Part shown: positions 1 to 6,598 of the stretch, in pieces
Layout: every line of letters begins with the position of its first letter
Numbering within the stretch: position 1 is the stretch's first letter
Origin: JBGLNJ01 sp964353405
Lineage (GTDB): Bacteria; Chloroflexota; Anaerolineae; Fen-1058
Reading direction: 5' to 3'
Length of the DNA stretch: 34,790 nt
NCBI GenBank assembly: GCA_964353405.1
Contig: CAYGWJ010000302.1
Span: 1 to 34,790 of the forward strand
The notes under the pieces: model-generated
The model's input: only the letters and a program-made list of their open reading frames with translations
Told to the model about the DNA's origin: nothing
Database searches by the model: none
Position numbers and translations under genes: made by a program

Positions 1-744
1 GGCGGGCAAAAGATCGAAATCCCCGTCGTCTGCTACCTGGTGGATACCGGCGACCACAAGATCATGGTGGACACCGGCATGCCCGATGCCGAGCGCGCGA
101 CCAGGTACCACCACGACGCGCGCAAGGGCGATTGCCTCGACAGCCCCGAGGCCGTCGCCAGGCTGGGCATCAACCCGGACGAGGTAGACATTTGCATTTT
201 TACTCACTTGCATTGGGATCACACCCACTGCATGAAGCGCTTCAAGAACGCTCGTTACATTGCCCATGTCACCGAAATCCGCTGGGCCTATAACCCGCTG
301 CCGCTGTGGTATCGCTCGTACGAGTCGCCCGCGCTCGGCATTGAAGCGCCGTTCGTCGGCTGCCAGTTCGAGCTGGTCGAAGGCGAAGCCACCATCGTCC
401 CCGGCGTCAAGGTGTTCCCGACGCCCGGCCACACGCCCGGCAGTCAATCGGTCACAGTCGAGACATCGGCGGGCACGGCTGTCCTGGTGGGCGATGCCAT
501 CTTCCTCTACCGCAACTTTGAGCCTAAACTCGAAGAACACTGGCGCTACTGGGTGCAGCAGCGGTTCGTCAACATGATTGACGGCTGGAAGAGCATGGAA
601 GAGATTGACCGCCGCGCCGATTTCATCCTGCCCTGCCACGACACGCTGTCGCTCGATCACCCGGTGTACCCTTACGATGGGATGCCACTCCGCAAGCGCC
701 GTGAGGTGATCCCCGGCGCGCCGTTCTACTTTAGCGGCATCTAA
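1..744 (+). CDS. MBL-fold hydrolase, N-acyl-homoserine-lactonase-like (5' partial)
   Basis: The frame is open to the left edge, so the true start is upstream and 247 codons are visible. The protein belongs to the metallo-beta-lactamase fold: the metal motif HLHWDHT follows a hydrophobic strand (FTHLHWDHTHC), then a PGHTPGSQS loop and a GDAIF strand carry the next metal ligands, and HDT occurs near the C-terminus. The closest family impression is the AHL-lactonase/AiiA-like group, whose members hydrolyse lactone rings. Quorum quenching cannot be concluded from this. The gene leads into a run of carbon-catabolism-like genes, so opening of a sugar lactone is an equally good guess. The stop is followed by a tandem repeat and then the next gene, 97 bases on. 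The fold is clear; the substrate is unknown. Confidence 0.85.
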   Translation, partial: GGQKIEIPVVCYLVDTGDHKIMVDTGMPDAERATRYHHDARKGDCLDSPEAVARLGINPDEVDICIFTHLHWDHTHCMKRFKNARYIAHVTEIRWAYNPLPLWYRSYESPALGIEAPFVGCQFELVEGEATIVPGVKVFPTPGHTPGSQSVTVETSAGTAVLVGDAIFLYRNFEPKLEEHWRYWVQQRFVNMIDGWKSMEEIDRRADFILPCHDTLSLDHPVYPYDGMPLRKRREVIPGAPFYFSGI

Positions 745-746
745 AA

Positions 747-815
747 GGATGAAGGATGAAGGATGAAGGATGAAGGATGAAGGTGGAAAGCGGAAAAGCT
801 TCATCTTTCATCCTT
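747..815. repeat. Five 7-bp tandem repeats plus inverted partner
   Basis: GGATGAA is repeated five times without change (747-781), directly after the stop of the hydrolase gene. The partner at 800-815 (TTCATCTTTCATCCTT) is nearly the reverse complement of two units, so a transcript could fold into a long hairpin. It lies between two co-oriented genes and ends 15 bases before the Shine-Dalgarno sequence (831-839) of the next one. It could moderate read-through or be a neutral repeat; no U-run follows it. Confidence 0.8.
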
Positions 816-840
816 CCGCCCTCAACCTTCAGGAGGAGAC

Positions 841-2097
841 GTGGAGCCTAAGCGTACTGTCGTCATCGTCGTGACCCTAGATACCAAAGCCGCCGCCGCC
901 GAATACTTGCGCGACGAGATCGCCTCGTGGGGACTGGGCACGATCCTGATTGACCCGGGCATCCTCGGTCCACCCGGCCTCCCGGCTGACATCACTCGCG
1001 AACAAGTAGCCGAGGCGGCCGGCACAACGCTCGCTGCCCTCGTCGCGGGTGGCAAAAAGGGCATCGCCATCGCCAAGCAGACCGAGGGGCTGATCAACAT
1101 CGTTCGAAAGCTGCATACCGAAGGCAAGCTCGACGGTATCGTCGCGCTGGGCGGCGGGCAAGGCACATCCATCGGCACGGCGGCGATGCGCGCACTGCCC
1201 GTTGGCGTGCCCAAGCTGATGCTTTCGACCGTTGCCACGGGCACGTTCCAGTTCGGCTCGTATGTGGGCATCAAAGACATTGCCATGATGCACAGCGTTA
1301 CAGACATCCTGGATGTGAATGCCATCAGCCGCCCGATCTTGCGCAACACGGCGAATGCGATCGCGGGCATGGCCCTGCGCGGCCCGGCGCCTCAGCAGGC
1401 CGAAAAACCTATCATCGGCATCACCCAGCTCGGCCAGACCACTCCCTGCGTGATGCGCGTCAAGAGCATCCTGGAACCAATGGGCTATCAACTCGTTCCG
1501 TTCCATGCGAGTGGCGCGGGCGGCCCCGCGATGGAAGACCTCACCCAGGCAGGCAAATTCGTCGGCGTGATTGACCTGAGCGTGCATGAGATCATTGACG
1601 GGCTGATGGGCGGCATCGCCGGAGCGCAGAACCGACTCGATGTCCTCACGCGATACGAGATCCCGGCGGTCGTTTCGGTCGGCGGCAACGACTATGTGCT
1701 GTTCGAGTCGGTTCAAAAAGCGCCGGAGAAATACCGTGACCGTCGCAGGATGGTTCACAACGCCCAGATGACGTGCTTTTTGCCGACGATTGACGAGATG
1801 ATCGAGGCGGCGCGTTACATGATTGACCGGCTCAATCGCGCGCTGGGGCCGATCGTCGTCGTCATTCCGTCCGTCGGTTTCACCGAATCCAATCAGCCCG
1901 GACGTGACTTGTGGTTTCCTGAAGGCAATCAGGCCGTCATCAACGAATTCAAGACCGGCCTGCGGCCTAACGTGCCGCTCATCGTCCTGGACGTGCACAT
2001 CAATCATCCCGCGTTTGCCGATCTCGTGGCCGACTGCATGGCGCGCCTGCTTGCGGGCGAATCGTATCAATCCGCGAATGACACGAATTTGCGCTAA
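841..2097 (+). CDS. Tm-1-like ATP-binding (UPF0261) protein, copy A
   Basis: This 418-residue protein belongs to the Tm-1/UPF0261 family. The N-terminal half carries TLDTK near the start, then IDPGILGPP, the glycine-rich GGGQGTS, and MRALPVGVPKLMLST, followed by HSVTDI. This part resembles the ATP-binding domain of plant Tm-1. The C-terminal half is the Tm-1 TIM-barrel-like domain with HNAQMT, GFTESNQPGRD and the ending VHINHPAF. The start is GTG behind AGGAGGAGA (831-839). The C-terminal half departs from the usual family signature: the HTHVRT and RGFS...GGP segments kept in the second copy (4226-5443) are changed here, so the two probably act on different substrates. Bacterial members have no settled biochemical role; an ATP-dependent activation step is inferred only from the domain. 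Confidence 0.88.
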   Translation: MEPKRTVVIVVTLDTKAAAAEYLRDEIASWGLGTILIDPGILGPPGLPADITREQVAEAAGTTLAALVAGGKKGIAIAKQTEGLINIVRKLHTEGKLDGIVALGGGQGTSIGTAAMRALPVGVPKLMLSTVATGTFQFGSYVGIKDIAMMHSVTDILDVNAISRPILRNTANAIAGMALRGPAPQQAEKPIIGITQLGQTTPCVMRVKSILEPMGYQLVPFHASGAGGPAMEDLTQAGKFVGVIDLSVHEIIDGLMGGIAGAQNRLDVLTRYEIPAVVSVGGNDYVLFESVQKAPEKYRDRRRMVHNAQMTCFLPTIDEMIEAARYMIDRLNRALGPIVVVIPSVGFTESNQPGRDLWFPEGNQAVINEFKTGLRPNVPLIVLDVHINHPAFADLVADCMARLLAGESYQSANDTNLR

Positions 2098-2149
2098 TGA
2101 AAGGAATGGGTAGAGATTGGCGTAATTCGCGGTCAGGATTTATGTCGCC

Positions 2150-3241
2150 GTGAGTATGAACGACACCAACTTTCAGCGCGTGCGCTGTGCGCTGCTCAGA
2201 CAACGCCAAGGCGACCGCGTCCCGCTGTTCGAGATTTCGATTCATCAGGCCATCAAAGCCCAGATCCTTGGTCGCCCCATCCGCGAGCCGCAAGACGAAG
2301 TAGAGTTTTGGCGTATCGCCGGTTACGATTTTGTCTGCATACGGTCGGGCGTGCGCTCGGTCGTGCGTGGACTGCACCCGGTCGTCAGAGAATGGCTGCT
2401 GCGATGTACACATCGGCCGAAATACGGAGAAAGCAAGAGCGGCAGTTGGGTCAATAAGGACAGCGGCCTGATTCGCACCCGCAAGGACTTGCACGACTTC
2501 CCGTGGCCCGCGCCAGAAGAGTTGGGCGGCTACGACGACTATGCTTCGCTCGATGACTATTTGCAGACGATGAAGCGCTGTTTGCCGGGCGACATGAAGT
2601 TGATTGTCCAGTTGGGCTATCTCTTTATGGGCGCGTGGCAGATCATGGGGTTTGACAATTTTTGCCTGCAACTGGCCGATGACCCGGAATTTGTGCAGGC
2701 GGTGATTGACAAACTCGCCACCAGCCAACTTGGCGTCTTGGGAACGCTGTTGCAGCATGATTGCGTAGGCGCAATCTGGATGCCGGACGATCTCTGCTAC
2801 AACTCTGGCCCGGTCGTCGCGCCCAGGCACTATCGCAAATTTATCTATCCCTGGTATGCCAGGATGATCGAGCGTTGCCATCAGGCCAATCGCCCGGTCG
2901 GCCTGCACAGTGACGGCGACTTGACCAAACTGTTGCCCGATCTGGTCGAATGCGGCTTTGACGCCATTCATCCCTTCGAGCCGCCACTGAATGACATCGT
3001 CGCGGTCAAGCATCAATGGGGACATCGCATCGCCGTGTGCGGCAACATTGACTTGAAGGCAACCCTCATTGCAGGCAGACCGGAAACCGTCGAGGCCGAA
3101 GTGCGCGACAAGGCTGCGCAGCTCGCGCCCGGCGGCGGCTGGCTGATCGGATCGAGCAACTCGATCCCCGATTTTGTTCCCATCGAAAACTATCAAGCAT
3201 TGCTGGCCGCCAGCTTGAAATACGGCTTGTATTCGAACTAG
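2150..3241 (+). CDS. UroD/MtaA-family protein, copy A
   Basis: This 363-residue TIM-barrel protein belongs to the uroporphyrinogen decarboxylase / corrinoid methyltransferase superfamily. It starts with an RVPLFEIS strand and has the late GLHSDGD strand, FDAIHPFEPP, CGNID and a C-terminal GGGWLIGSSNSI loop. It is not heme-pathway HemE, which begins with a conserved substrate-binding segment absent here. The zinc-binding H-x-C of the methyltransferase branch (MtaA/MtbA) is replaced by H253-S-D255-G, so a methylcobalamin-dependent methyltransferase role is doubtful. No corrinoid protein gene is visible nearby. GTG at 2150 is the chosen start, with AGGA around 2135; ATG at 2156 is an alternative. 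It forms a pair with the preceding Tm-1 gene that recurs downstream. Confidence 0.82.
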   Translation: MSMNDTNFQRVRCALLRQRQGDRVPLFEISIHQAIKAQILGRPIREPQDEVEFWRIAGYDFVCIRSGVRSVVRGLHPVVREWLLRCTHRPKYGESKSGSWVNKDSGLIRTRKDLHDFPWPAPEELGGYDDYASLDDYLQTMKRCLPGDMKLIVQLGYLFMGAWQIMGFDNFCLQLADDPEFVQAVIDKLATSQLGVLGTLLQHDCVGAIWMPDDLCYNSGPVVAPRHYRKFIYPWYARMIERCHQANRPVGLHSDGDLTKLLPDLVECGFDAIHPFEPPLNDIVAVKHQWGHRIAVCGNIDLKATLIAGRPETVEAEVRDKAAQLAPGGGWLIGSSNSIPDFVPIENYQALLAASLKYGLYSN

Positions 3242-3248
3242 CTTCGTA

Positions 3249-3300
3249 GGGGCGAACCTGCGTGTTCGCCCTTGCGTGTTCGCCCTTGCGTGTTCACCCC
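3249..3300. repeat. Intergenic palindromic repeat with 14-bp tandem unit
   Basis: GGGGCGAAC (3249-3257) pairs with GTTCGCCC at 3264-3271, again at 3278-3285, and nearly with 3292-3300. The unit GTTCGCCCTTGCGT is repeated exactly at 3264-3277 and 3278-3291. It fills the gap between the UroD copy A gene and the aldolase gene. The GTAGGGGCGA core reappears, inverted, at 32651-32663, where it supplies the alaX stop codon, so this is a dispersed family in the genome. Confidence 0.8.
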
Positions 3301-3346
3301 GGGGCCGGCAAGCAGATTGGCCCCGGTCACATCGAAGGAGGCTCTA

Positions 3347-4213
3347 GTGAGTTTGATGACATTGAGCGACATCTTGCGGCCATGCATCGGGCACGATTGG
3401 GCCGTGGGCGCGTTTGACACGCCGAACCTTGACATCACGCAAGCGATTGCGGACGCAGCGGTGGCCGAGCAAGCCCCCGTGATCTTTATGGTGCTGCCCA
3501 TCCTGGTGTGCCAGGATCAGTGGCCCGCGCTGGTGGCGCTGATTCAATCCGAAGTTGAGCGAAGACACATTCCCGCTGCGTTGATTTTGGATCACGGGCA
3601 GACACTCGATCAGGTACAATGCGCGCTCGATCTGGGCTTTACGGGTGTCATGATTGACGCTTCGACGATGCCGCTGGAAGAAAACATTGCGCTCACGCGT
3701 CAAGTCGTCCAGCGTGCTCATACCAAGGGCATCTCGGTCGAAGCTGAATTGGGACACGTGGGTGGCGGCCAGGAAGTGCTGGATGAAGATGAGCAGCAGG
3801 CACGCCTGACGCCCGTGCACGAGGCGGAGCGCTTTGTGAAAGAGACCGGTGTGGATGCGCTCGCAGTCGCTATCGGCACGGCGCACGGGTTGTATCGCGT
3901 CAAGCCGCAGCTCGACCTGGAACGACTGGCACAGATCAGGCAAGCGGTCAAGTTGCCGCTCGTGCTGCACGGCAGCTCCGATACACCCGACCCGCAGGTG
4001 CGCCAGGCCATCAAAATCGGCATTGACAAGGTCAACGTGTGGACCGATGTGCGCCTGCCCTACCTGCGCGCGATGCAGTCGGCGCTCGTTGGCCCGGTGG
4101 AAGCCGTTGACTTGCTCCAGGCGACGGCAACGGCGCAGACTGTAGCACGCGAGGTCGTTCAACACAAGCTGCAATTGTTCAACTCTGGCGACAAAGCCAG
4201 GCTATATCAGTGA
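3347..4213 (+). CDS. Class II fructose-bisphosphate/ketose-bisphosphate aldolase family protein
   Basis: This 288-residue Zn-dependent class II aldolase probably cleaves a ketose 1-phosphate or bisphosphate to DHAP and an aldehyde. Visible motifs, numbered from the GTG: LILDHGQT with catalytic D82 and zinc ligand H83, VEAELGHVGG (E134 region), AIGTAHG with H180, LVLHGSSD with H208, and KVNVWTDVR, which corresponds to the phosphate-binding NVxTD segment. The start is GTG at 3347 with AGGAGG at 3336-3341; ATG 3356 is a weaker option. The size and motifs suit the GatY/KbaY/FbaA group, but the usual HLDH is LILDH, so the substrate may not be fructose 1,6-bisphosphate. Its place among Tm-1, UroD and RLP genes suggests a pathway-specific aldolase. 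Confidence 0.9.
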   Translation: MSLMTLSDILRPCIGHDWAVGAFDTPNLDITQAIADAAVAEQAPVIFMVLPILVCQDQWPALVALIQSEVERRHIPAALILDHGQTLDQVQCALDLGFTGVMIDASTMPLEENIALTRQVVQRAHTKGISVEAELGHVGGGQEVLDEDEQQARLTPVHEAERFVKETGVDALAVAIGTAHGLYRVKPQLDLERLAQIRQAVKLPLVLHGSSDTPDPQVRQAIKIGIDKVNVWTDVRLPYLRAMQSALVGPVEAVDLLQATATAQTVAREVVQHKLQLFNSGDKARLYQ

Positions 4214-4225
4214 CGAGGTTGTGTC

Positions 4226-5443
4226 ATGAACATCGCCATCATCGGAACGCTCGATACCAAAGGCAGTGAAGTCGGCTTTATTCGCGGCGCCATCGTTGAG
4301 CTTGGACACACTCCGATTGTGATTGACCCCGGCATCTTGGGACAACCGGCGATTCCGGCCGACGTTACGAGGCAGACCATCGCAGAAGCAGGTGGCGAAA
4401 GCCTGGACTCGCTCATTGCGCGGAAAGACAAAGCACATGCGCAATCGGTGATGATCCAGGGCCTGATCAACGTCGTCACGCGGCTGTATGCCCAAGGCGG
4501 ATTCGCGGGCGTCGTCGCCGTGGGCGGCGCGCAGGGCACGGCGTTGGCAACGGCGGCGATGCGCGCGCTGCCGGTCGGCGTACCCAAGATGATGCTTTCG
4601 ACCGTCGCCTGCGGCAAGACGACATTCGGGCCGTATGTGGGCACCAAGGACATCTGCATGATGCACTCGGTCGCCGACATTTCCGGCCTCAACCGCGTGA
4701 CGTATCGCCTGCTCGCGCAGGCCGCGCACGCCGTTGTGGCGATGGCGTCCGTCCCACCTGTGGCGGCAAGCCACAAAGAGCTTGTCGCCATCACGCAGGC
4801 GGGCATCACTACACCCGGCGTCATGGCCGTGAGAGAAAAGCTGGAAAGCTTGGGTTTTGAGGTCATCGCGTTCCACTGCAACGGCATCGGCGGCAAGGCG
4901 ATGGAAGAAATGGTGCTCGAAGGTGTCATCCGGGGCGTGATAGACTTTTCTCCGCACGACGTGACGGATTTGCTCTTTGGCGGCTTGATGCCCGCGCCGC
5001 CCGACCGTATGCAAGCCGCTGGACAGATGGGCATTCCGCAAATCGTCGCGCCGGGTTGTACGGACATTCGCCTTTACGGCGTTGGGCCAGACCTGCCGGA
5101 AGAATTGCGCCAACGTGCTTGCGTTCAACATACGCCGACGCATACTCACGTCCGCACGAGCGCCGAGGAAATGTCGGGCGTGGCGCATTTCATCGCCGAG
5201 CGGTTGAACGCAGCCAACGGGCCAAGAGCGGCCATGGTTCCCTTGCGCGGATTCAGCATGTTGAACCGCGCGGGCGGCCCGCTATATGACGAGGCGGCGA
5301 ATAGGGCCTATGTTGACACGCTGCGACTCGAGCTTGCGCCCGAGGTTAGACGGATCGAAGTGGATGCGCACATCAACGATCCCGAGTTTGCCGAAGCGAC
5401 GGTCAACACGTTCATGAGCCTGCGCGCCGAAGCAAGACCATGA
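4226..5443 (+). CDS. Tm-1-like ATP-binding (UPF0261) protein, copy B
   Basis: This 405-residue second member of the Tm-1/UPF0261 family is clearly paralogous to the 841-2097 product over its whole length (shared GTLDTK-type start, IDPGILG, AMRALPVGVPK, MLSTVA, KDI.MMHSV). Copy B keeps the usual family C-terminal signatures: GVIDFSPHDVTD, HTPTHTHVRTS, LRGFSMLNRAGGP and DAHINDPEFAE. The ATG start follows GAGG 13 bases after the aldolase stop. The stop overlaps the next start as ATGA (5440-5443), which implies translational coupling to the second UroD gene. The reaction is unknown; a nucleotide-dependent step is inferred from the N-terminal domain. Confidence 0.9.
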   Translation: MNIAIIGTLDTKGSEVGFIRGAIVELGHTPIVIDPGILGQPAIPADVTRQTIAEAGGESLDSLIARKDKAHAQSVMIQGLINVVTRLYAQGGFAGVVAVGGAQGTALATAAMRALPVGVPKMMLSTVACGKTTFGPYVGTKDICMMHSVADISGLNRVTYRLLAQAAHAVVAMASVPPVAASHKELVAITQAGITTPGVMAVREKLESLGFEVIAFHCNGIGGKAMEEMVLEGVIRGVIDFSPHDVTDLLFGGLMPAPPDRMQAAGQMGIPQIVAPGCTDIRLYGVGPDLPEELRQRACVQHTPTHTHVRTSAEEMSGVAHFIAERLNAANGPRAAMVPLRGFSMLNRAGGPLYDEAANRAYVDTLRLELAPEVRRIEVDAHINDPEFAEATVNTFMSLRAEARP

Positions 5444-6579
5444 TAACCATGACCTCACGCCAGCGAGTGCTGGCTGCGCTGAACCATCAACAACCGGACC
5501 GCGTGCCGATTGACATAGGCGGATCGTCTGCCAGCACGATCATCGGTGAGGCCTATGAGCGACTCAAAGCGCACCTGGGTGTCACTGAAGAAACCCGTTA
5601 TATGAAAAAAAAGTCGCGCAGTGTCATCCTGGCCGAAGCGATTGCCGAGCGGCTGCACTCTGACACGCGCCCGCTCAACATCGGCCATCCCGATGGCTGG
5701 CAGGATGTTTTCTTGCCTGATGGCTCGTTTCAAGACGAATGGGGTGTTGTCTGGTCCAAGCCGGAGGGCGGTCACTATAACCCGACCGGCAACCCGCTGC
5801 GCGAAGCTTTGCTGCGTGACCTTGACCGTTACCCCTGGCCTGAACCTCTGAACCCCGGCCGGACGCGTGGGCTGCGCGAGCAAGCGCGCCGGCTGCACGA
5901 GGCAACCGAGTATGCGATCGTGCTCAGCCTGCCGGTCGGGTTCGTGCATCAGAGTCAATACCTGCGGGGCTTTGAAAACTTTCTCGTTGACTTGCTCCTC
6001 AACCCGGAATTCGTCCAGGCCTTGATGGATCGCGCGCTCGATTTTTGGCTCAAGCTATGCGGCGCGGTGCTGGAAAAAGTTGGGCCATACGTGGACGTGG
6101 TGCTGCTCGCGGACGACGTGGCGTTCCACGACCGTCCGATGGTGGACCTGAAACGCTACCGCCGCATGATCAAGCCGCGTCACAAGCAGATGGTGGACTG
6201 GATCAAAAGCAAGAGCAATGCCAAGGTGCTGTATCACTGCTGCGGCGCGGTCAAGTCGCTCATCCCGGACTTTATCGAGATCGGCGTGGACGCGCTCAAC
6301 CCCGTGCAAGTGTCCTCAGTCGGAATGGACACCGCCGAACTCAAGTCTGGTTTTGGCGACAAGATTTGCTTCTGGGGCGGGATTGACACGAGTCGGGTGT
6401 TGCCGGTCGGCTCACCGGCCGCCGTGCAAGATGAGGTACGCCGCCGGATTCAGGATTTGGCGGCGGGGGGCGGGTACGTGTTGGCCTCGGTGCACAACGT
6501 TCAAGAGGACGTGCCGGTGGAAAATATTCTGGCGATGGCCGATGCTGCCTGCGAGTTCGGCACAGCCCCTCGGGTGTGA
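5440..6579 (+). CDS. UroD/MtaA-family protein, copy B
   Basis: This 379-residue protein of the UroD/methyltransferase superfamily starts TSRQRVLAALNHQQPDRVP, the usual opening of this family, and ends with an AAGGGYVLASVHNVQEDVP loop. Unlike copy A it has H266-C-C268-G, matching the H-x-C zinc motif of the MtaA/MtbA methyltransferase branch, followed by FWGGIDTSR. It may therefore bind zinc and activate a thiol or methyl donor, but no corrinoid-binding protein or MtaB/MttB homologue is visible in this window. It overlaps the Tm-1 copy B gene by four bases and lies 19 bases ahead of the RLP gene. Its role in this operon is not known. Confidence 0.86.
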   Translation: MITMTSRQRVLAALNHQQPDRVPIDIGGSSASTIIGEAYERLKAHLGVTEETRYMKKKSRSVILAEAIAERLHSDTRPLNIGHPDGWQDVFLPDGSFQDEWGVVWSKPEGGHYNPTGNPLREALLRDLDRYPWPEPLNPGRTRGLREQARRLHEATEYAIVLSLPVGFVHQSQYLRGFENFLVDLLLNPEFVQALMDRALDFWLKLCGAVLEKVGPYVDVVLLADDVAFHDRPMVDLKRYRRMIKPRHKQMVDWIKSKSNAKVLYHCCGAVKSLIPDFIEIGVDALNPVQVSSVGMDTAELKSGFGDKICFWGGIDTSRVLPVGSPAAVQDEVRRRIQDLAAGGGYVLASVHNVQEDVPVENILAMADAACEFGTAPRV

Positions 6580-6598
6580 CACACGACAGGAGGTGAGT

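Noticed and set aside
747..815. CRISPR array
   Set aside because: The units are 7 bp with no spacers, and no cas genes are present.
877..2070. Long minus-strand open frame (397 codons) opposite Tm-1 copy A
   Set aside because: It mirrors a clear family member on the plus strand and its translation shows no recognisable motif; such shadows are common in GC-rich DNA.
2000..3196. Long minus-strand open frame (398 codons) opposite UroD copy A
   Set aside because: It overlaps two recognised genes and its translation has no domain signature.
3249..3300. CRISPR or riboswitch ahead of the aldolase gene
   Set aside because: The tandem unit is 14 bp without spacers and the same core recurs elsewhere, which fits a dispersed repeat better.
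2150..6579. Heme biosynthesis genes (HemE) for the two UroD-family proteins
   Set aside because: Neither has the HemE substrate-binding N-terminus and no other heme genes are nearby; one has a methyltransferase-type H-x-C motif.
6218..6598. N-terminal extension of the RLP frame up to 6218
   Set aside because: It overlaps the UroD copy B gene out of frame and the strong AGGAGGT at 6588-6594 fixes the start at 6599.
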